Origin: Planctomycetota bacterium
GTDB lineage: Bacteria > Planctomycetota > Phycisphaerae > Sedimentisphaerales > SM23-30
Direction of reading: 5' to 3'
DNA length: 9,432 nt
Assembly: GCA_029573975.1 (NCBI GenBank)
Contig: JAKQBU010000489.1
Span: 1-9,432, forward strand
Both the position numbers and the translations under genes were made by a program. Shown here piece by piece: positions 6,353-9,432 of the stretch (its first letter is position 1; the number at the start of each line of letters is the position of its first letter). The notes under the pieces were generated by a model, which searched no databases, was not told the origin of the DNA, and saw only the letters and a program-made list of their open reading frames with translations.

Positions 6353-6572
6353 GGTTTTTTCGGAAAATTAAATTGTGTTTATCTCCTGAATTTACAATGT
6401 TTTATAAATATTGTCATTCAAAATAAAAATTTCTCGCGTGGGATGGCCCTCTTTTCTCTGTCGATGTAATTGATCAAACAATTATTACCAGATGCCGCTT
6501 ACAGACTCCACTTGGTTCTGGCTGACATGTCAGGATAAGGTCCCCCATCTTTTAGCAGAACGGAAAAACAGG
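6353..6572. other. AT-rich intergenic region with two dyads
   Basis: These 220 bp lie between the thioredoxin-like gene and the SPFH promoter and hold no gene. Two symmetric elements stand out: an imperfect 21-bp dyad ACAATn...nATTGT (6394-6414, 16 of 21 positions symmetric) upstream of the SPFH -35, and a perfect 12-bp palindrome CTGACATGTCAG (6522-6533) just after the thioredoxin-like gene. There is no T-tract after either, so neither looks like a terminator. Confidence 0.5.
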
Positions 6573-7001
6573 TCAATCCGGCAGCGCCACCCGATTCAAT
6601 GCCTGCCGGTAGCTATTCAGGTCATAGTCCATCACCCAGCGGCCCTGGACTTCGGCCTGGTCAAATAGAAGGACCGTCGGAAAAATACTGACATCATAAT
6701 GGTCTTTCAACTCCGGGGAAGTCACCACAAAAATCGGACTCATCAGTTCAAAGCGGGCGAATTCCACCCGGCCTTCATATTCTTTGGCCAGCTTATCCAG
6801 GCCCGGTTCCAGGCCCAGACAGGTGGGACATCCGCCTTTATAAAACTCTACCAGAACCGGCTTATCCGCCAGCAGCACCTGCTCCTCAAACTCCTCTATA
6901 CTCTGGAGGTGCTGGAGATTTTTTGAACAGCCCGAGGCCAACCCGAAGGCCGCCAGGGCGATGATCTGGAGAACCATAATCTGTAATTTTAAAAATCGCA
7001 T
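6573..7001 (-). CDS. Thioredoxin-fold lipoprotein with CPTC active site
   Basis: The start is taken at ATG 7001 (142 residues): it begins a lipoprotein signal peptide ending in LASG|C25, and AAGGAAG lies about 10 nt upstream. A longer frame from 7082 would bury the signal peptide. After the lipid-anchored Cys comes a thioredoxin fold: strand KPVLVEFYKGGCPTC (47-61) with the redox pair C58-x-x-C61, then a helix, strand VEFARFEL, and the cis-proline motif IFPTVLLF (P108). The active site is GGCPTC rather than thioredoxin's WCGPC; the missing Trp and altered dipeptide suggest a specialised periplasmic thiol exchange role. It ends in TGA 6573-6575. No obvious promoter or terminator was found. It might act with envelope redox proteins such as the candidate selenoprotein, but nothing in the arrangement shows this. 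Confidence 0.88.
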   Translation of the reverse strand: MRFLKLQIMVLQIIALAAFGLASGCSKNLQHLQSIEEFEEQVLLADKPVLVEFYKGGCPTCLGLEPGLDKLAKEYEGRVEFARFELMSPIFVVTSPELKDHYDVSIFPTVLLFDQAEVQGRWVMDYDLNSYRQALNRVALPD

Positions 7002-7485
7002 CCTGAAATACTTCCTTTTGTTCCATCGATGGCAGTCAGGGCAATTTGCGGCAGCCCATCGAATCAAGCAATACCGGGGCATGGCGCAGAACCATGCCGA
7101 CTAATTGATACAATGCAAATTACATGCCGCGTTTCCATCGGATGCCGCTTTCTCCTGCACCATCTCGTTTCTTTCAAATAATCTGTGTAAAAGTGAAGGT
7201 AGCGAACCTGGAGCAATCACTCCTTTTGTAAGGTTTGGTACGAGTACAGACCAAAATAGGCATAACCTGATACAACCGCACGCCCACAATCTCTCTAACC
7301 ATTTACATTATATCGTTTTAGCACCGTTCGCCTGTTTTCCACACCGCAGGGCCGGTCCGTAGCGGGAGATTTACCCGAGAATCAAGGCCCAAAGACGGAC
7401 AAGAAGGGGTATTTTGCTTGTCATCCGGCTATAATGGAGTATAAATAGGGTGTCTAAGTCAATAATTACTAATGAAATAAGGTGT
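7002..7485. other. Gene-free region between the thioredoxin-like gene and gpsA
   Basis: About 480 bp with no supportable gene. It holds a 7-bp hairpin GGCATGG/CCATGCC (7078-7084, 7092-7098), then a run of nested inverted repeats: GGAG/CTCC (7210-7213, 7220-7223) inside AACCT/AGGTT (7205-7209, 7231-7235), and TTTGGT/ACCAAA (7234-7239, 7250-7255). Two DnaA-box-like 9-mers with one mismatch occur (TGTGTAAAA 7184-7192; TTTTCCACA 7335-7343). The right end holds the gpsA promoter. Two overlapping frames on opposite strands (7105-7362 plus, 7101-7289 minus) lack ribosome binding sites and recognisable domains. A structured RNA is possible but matches no family I know. Confidence 0.5.
7418..7445 (+). 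promoter_or_regulatory. Sigma70-type promoter for gpsA
   Basis: TTGTCA (7418-7423, 5 of 6) and TATAAA (7440-7445, 5 of 6) are 16 bp apart. The start would fall near 7452, downstream of the alternative GTG at 7450, which favours ATG 7486 as the gpsA start. A second perfect TATAAT at 7430-7435 overlaps but has no matching -35. Confidence 0.5.
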
Positions 7486-8496
7486 ATGCCAGCAGCGCAG
7501 CGGATTGTCATTGTGGGGGACGGGGCCATGGGAACCGTCTGCGCAATTATCCTGGCAAGCGAGGGTTACGGCGTTTCCTGGTGGAGCTACAATCCGGACC
7601 AGGCCCAAGAGCTTATCCGGAACCGCGAAAACCAGCGATTTCTGCCCGGCTTTCCCATTCCCCCGGAAATCCTGATCACCAGCGATGATAAACTCTTATT
7701 CCACAACGTTTTTCTGGTAATTTCCGCTGTGCCCTGCAAGTTCCTCCGGTCGGTCTGGCAGCGGCTAGCCCCCCACCTTCCCGATGACCTGCCGATTGTC
7801 TCAGTCACCAAGGGCATCGAAAACGAAACCCTGCTGCGGCCCACCCAGATTATCGAGGAGGTCACTGGCAAGCGGCCTCTGGCAGCTCTGTCCGGTCCCA
7901 ATATCGCGGAGGAACTGGCCCGGCGGCTGCCCGCCACTTCGACGATAGCCGGGGAAGATATCGGGCTGTGCCGGCAGGTCCAGAAGATCTTAAGTTCGAG
8001 GCTGCTGCGCATCTATACCAATAAGGATCTCCTCGGCGTCGAGCTGGCGGGCGCTACCAAAAACGTCATTGCCATCGCGGCGGGCATCATCGACGGGCTC
8101 CGCGCCGGCGACAACGCCAAAGCGGCACTGCTCACCCGGGGTCTGGTGGAGATTACCCGGCTGGGGCTGGCTATGGGGGCGGAAAAGGAAACCTTCGCCG
8201 GCCTGAGCGGAATGGGCGACCTGGTCACCACCTGCATCAGCCCCAAAGGGCGGAACCGCTGCTTCGGGGAATATATCGGCAAGGGAAAATCCGTGGCGTA
8301 CGCCCAGGGGAAAATTCCCGGGGAAGTGGAAGGCATCAATACCTGCCGCAGCCTGGTCGAGCTGGCCCAACACCATCAAGTGGAAATGCCCATCTGCCGG
8401 GCGGTGTATGAAATCGTTTCCGAAGGGAAATCCGTGATGCAGGCTATCGCCGACCTGATGGGCCGAGAGTTAAAATCGGAAAACACGGATTCCTGA
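7486..8496 (+). CDS. gpsA: Glycerol-3-phosphate dehydrogenase [NAD(P)+] GpsA
   Basis: GpsA reduces dihydroxyacetone phosphate to sn-glycerol 3-phosphate, the first step of bacterial phospholipid synthesis, in the cytosol. The 336-residue product is of usual length. Visible motifs: the dinucleotide-binding GDGAMG (11-16), SVTKGIE (106-112), ALSGPNIAEE (134-143), catalytic K192 in ELAGATKNVIAIAAGI, GLSGMGDLVTTC (239-250) and GRNRCFG (255-261). The usual W in GxGxWGT is replaced by M, a minor variation. ATG 7486 places ten residues before the glycine loop, as in E. coli GpsA, and fits the promoter; its Shine-Dalgarno (AAGG, 3 nt away) is poorly spaced. A GTG at 7450 with GGAG upstream would add 12 residues and cannot be excluded. 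It ends in TGA and is followed 42 nt later by a lipoprotein gene, likely cotranscribed. Confidence 0.96.
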   Translation: MPAAQRIVIVGDGAMGTVCAIILASEGYGVSWWSYNPDQAQELIRNRENQRFLPGFPIPPEILITSDDKLLFHNVFLVISAVPCKFLRSVWQRLAPHLPDDLPIVSVTKGIENETLLRPTQIIEEVTGKRPLAALSGPNIAEELARRLPATSTIAGEDIGLCRQVQKILSSRLLRIYTNKDLLGVELAGATKNVIAIAAGIIDGLRAGDNAKAALLTRGLVEITRLGLAMGAEKETFAGLSGMGDLVTTCISPKGRNRCFGEYIGKGKSVAYAQGKIPGEVEGINTCRSLVELAQHHQVEMPICRAVYEIVSEGKSVMQAIADLMGRELKSENTDS

Positions 8497-8538
8497 TGGG
8501 AGAGTTGGCGGAAATCTTTTGTCATGACGAGTTATAAA

Positions 8539-9432
8539 ATGAAAAAAATCATGCCCTTACCTGTTCTGTTTTTGATTTCTTTTGCCCTCTTCGGCTGCCA
8601 GGATTCTCCTCTGAACCTGCCGCTGGAAAACAGCGTCACCGATGACCAGCTTCAACAGCGGCTGCATACGGTGCTGGAGGAAGGCTTGCAAAGCGAAGAT
8701 GCCCTGCACCGCTGCCATGCCCTGGAATCCATGGCTGAGGTGGCTGGCCCGGAAACACCGGCTAAAATCCGCAAATTTCTACACGATCCGGTACCGGCCG
8801 TCCGATTTGCCGCCGCTGTCGCTGCCGGTGACATCCAAGACCATGCCGCCCAGCCGATCCTGCTGCAGATGATGGAGGATGAAAACGTCTCGGTGCGGCT
8901 GGCAGCGGGTTACGCCCTGGAAAAACTCGGCGACCAGCGGTTTGAAGCCTGGTATGACGCCGCCCTGCTGGGTTCTGATCCTGCTCTAGCCGGGCAATCC
9001 TGCTTTCTGCTGAGTAAGCTGGGCAATAAAACGCCCCGCCAGGACAGTAAAGCCAAATTGTGGCAAGCGCTGCGGAAAAAAGATCAGGTGGTCCAAGTCC
9101 GCCTGCAGGCGGCGGAAGCATTAGGCCGGTTGGGCGAAGAGAAAGTTCTCAAACAGCTTTTGGTATATGCCAGCAGCGGTTACGCGGATGACCGCCTGAT
9201 CGCGATTTCGGGTCTGGAATATCTCGGCGGCCCCGATGTTTTTGCGATGCTGACCACCCTGGCGGATGATCCGCAGATCGAGGTACAACTGGCTGCTATA
9301 CGGGCGCTGGGCAAGCTGGCGGATGAGACTAACCTGGAACTGGTGCGGCAGTGCCTTCAGTATGAAGATCCGGAAGGCGATACCCAGGCGGCGGATCGGA
9401 TCCGGGGACTGGCGATTCTGGCCCTGGGCCGC
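8539..9432 (+). CDS. HEAT-repeat lipoprotein (3' end beyond window)
   Basis: The frame is open for 298 codons to the window edge. ATG 8539 begins a lipoprotein signal MKKIMPLPVLFLISFALFGC, with lipidated C20; an in-frame ATG at 8524 would add five residues, and neither has a strong Shine-Dalgarno. From about residue 70 the protein is built of HEAT-type helical pairs. Repeated signatures are DPVPAVRFAAAVAAG, DENVSVRLAAGYALEKLGD, QVVQVRLQAAEALGRLGE and PQIEVQLAAIRALGKLAD, about 30-40 residues apart. HEAT solenoids are protein-binding scaffolds, here predicted to be tethered to a membrane facing the periplasm. It shares the gpsA transcript by position, but no functional link is evident. Confidence 0.87.
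   Translation, partial: MKKIMPLPVLFLISFALFGCQDSPLNLPLENSVTDDQLQQRLHTVLEEGLQSEDALHRCHALESMAEVAGPETPAKIRKFLHDPVPAVRFAAAVAAGDIQDHAAQPILLQMMEDENVSVRLAAGYALEKLGDQRFEAWYDAALLGSDPALAGQSCFLLSKLGNKTPRQDSKAKLWQALRKKDQVVQVRLQAAEALGRLGEEKVLKQLLVYASSGYADDRLIAISGLEYLGGPDVFAMLTTLADDPQIEVQLAAIRALGKLADETNLELVRQCLQYEDPEGDTQAADRIRGLAILALGR

Noticed and set aside
6573..7082. Thioredoxin-like gene starting at ATG 7082
   Set aside because: It would put 27 residues before a clear lipoprotein signal peptide; ATG 7001 has its own Shine-Dalgarno.
7184..7343. Replication origin called from DnaA-like boxes
   Set aside because: Only two 9-mers with one mismatch each and no dnaA, dnaN or other origin genes; kept only as a skew observation.
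7101..7362. Overlapping opposite-strand frames of 62 and 85 codons
   Set aside because: Neither has a ribosome binding site, domain or signal peptide; the composition looks non-coding.
7450..7485. gpsA starting at GTG 7450
   Set aside because: It lies upstream of the predicted transcription start, adds 12 residues absent from typical GpsA, and its codons look like leader sequence; it remains possible because GGAG precedes it.

Overview
The window looks like chromosomal DNA of a GC-rich, Sec-utilising bacterium, about 55-60% GC by eye. Conserved SelA and SelB proteins, many secreted or lipid-anchored products, and an SPFH gene paired with an Arc-type regulator suggest a planctomycete-like lineage (Phycisphaerae or similar). 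That assignment is inference from general protein style, not from a marker gene. UGA is an ordinary stop here: three genes (5152-5331, 6573-7001 and 7486-8496) end in TGA, so the genetic code is not reassigned.

Layout. At the left, two genes run on the minus strand: the 5' part of a secreted protein (1-601), and upstream of it a small membrane-anchored protein (689-1336), with a rho-independent terminator between them (628-665). A 359-bp intergenic region carries divergent promoters, and from it selA (1696-3111) and selB (3123-5048) run rightwards as a tight pair. Convergent to them is a minus-strand operon of an SPFH/band-7 membrane protein (5344-6282) and a 59-residue ribbon-helix-helix protein (5152-5331). 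It has a clear sigma70-type promoter and three 11-bp-spaced operator-like repeats. A minus-strand thioredoxin-fold lipoprotein (6573-7001) follows. Then a gene-free stretch of nearly 500 bp leads to gpsA (7486-8496) and the start of a HEAT-repeat lipoprotein (8539 to the window end), both on the plus strand.

Main result. The minus-strand gene next to selAB has an in-frame TGA at codon 174. After it the same frame stays open for 41 codons of convincing protein sequence, ending at a TAA just before the terminator. A perfect 8-bp stem with a 3-nt UGG loop starts 13 nt after the TGA and puts the loop 21 nt from it, matching the published bacterial SECIS rules as I recall them. Codon 174 would sit in a U-G-G-T-C motif, and that Cys is the only cysteine in the protein. 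I infer a selenoprotein of 215 residues, encoded divergently from the genes that make and deliver Sec-tRNA. Conventional gene calling would cut it at residue 173 and lose the redox motif.

Second result. selB has no AUG, GUG, UUG or CUG in frame ahead of its conserved N-terminus. A good Shine-Dalgarno sequence lies 5 to 8 nt before two AUC codons, so selB either starts at AUC or carries a sequence error. The first AUG (3246) would delete the P-loop. No selD, tRNA-Sec gene, mobile element or CRISPR array was found in the window.
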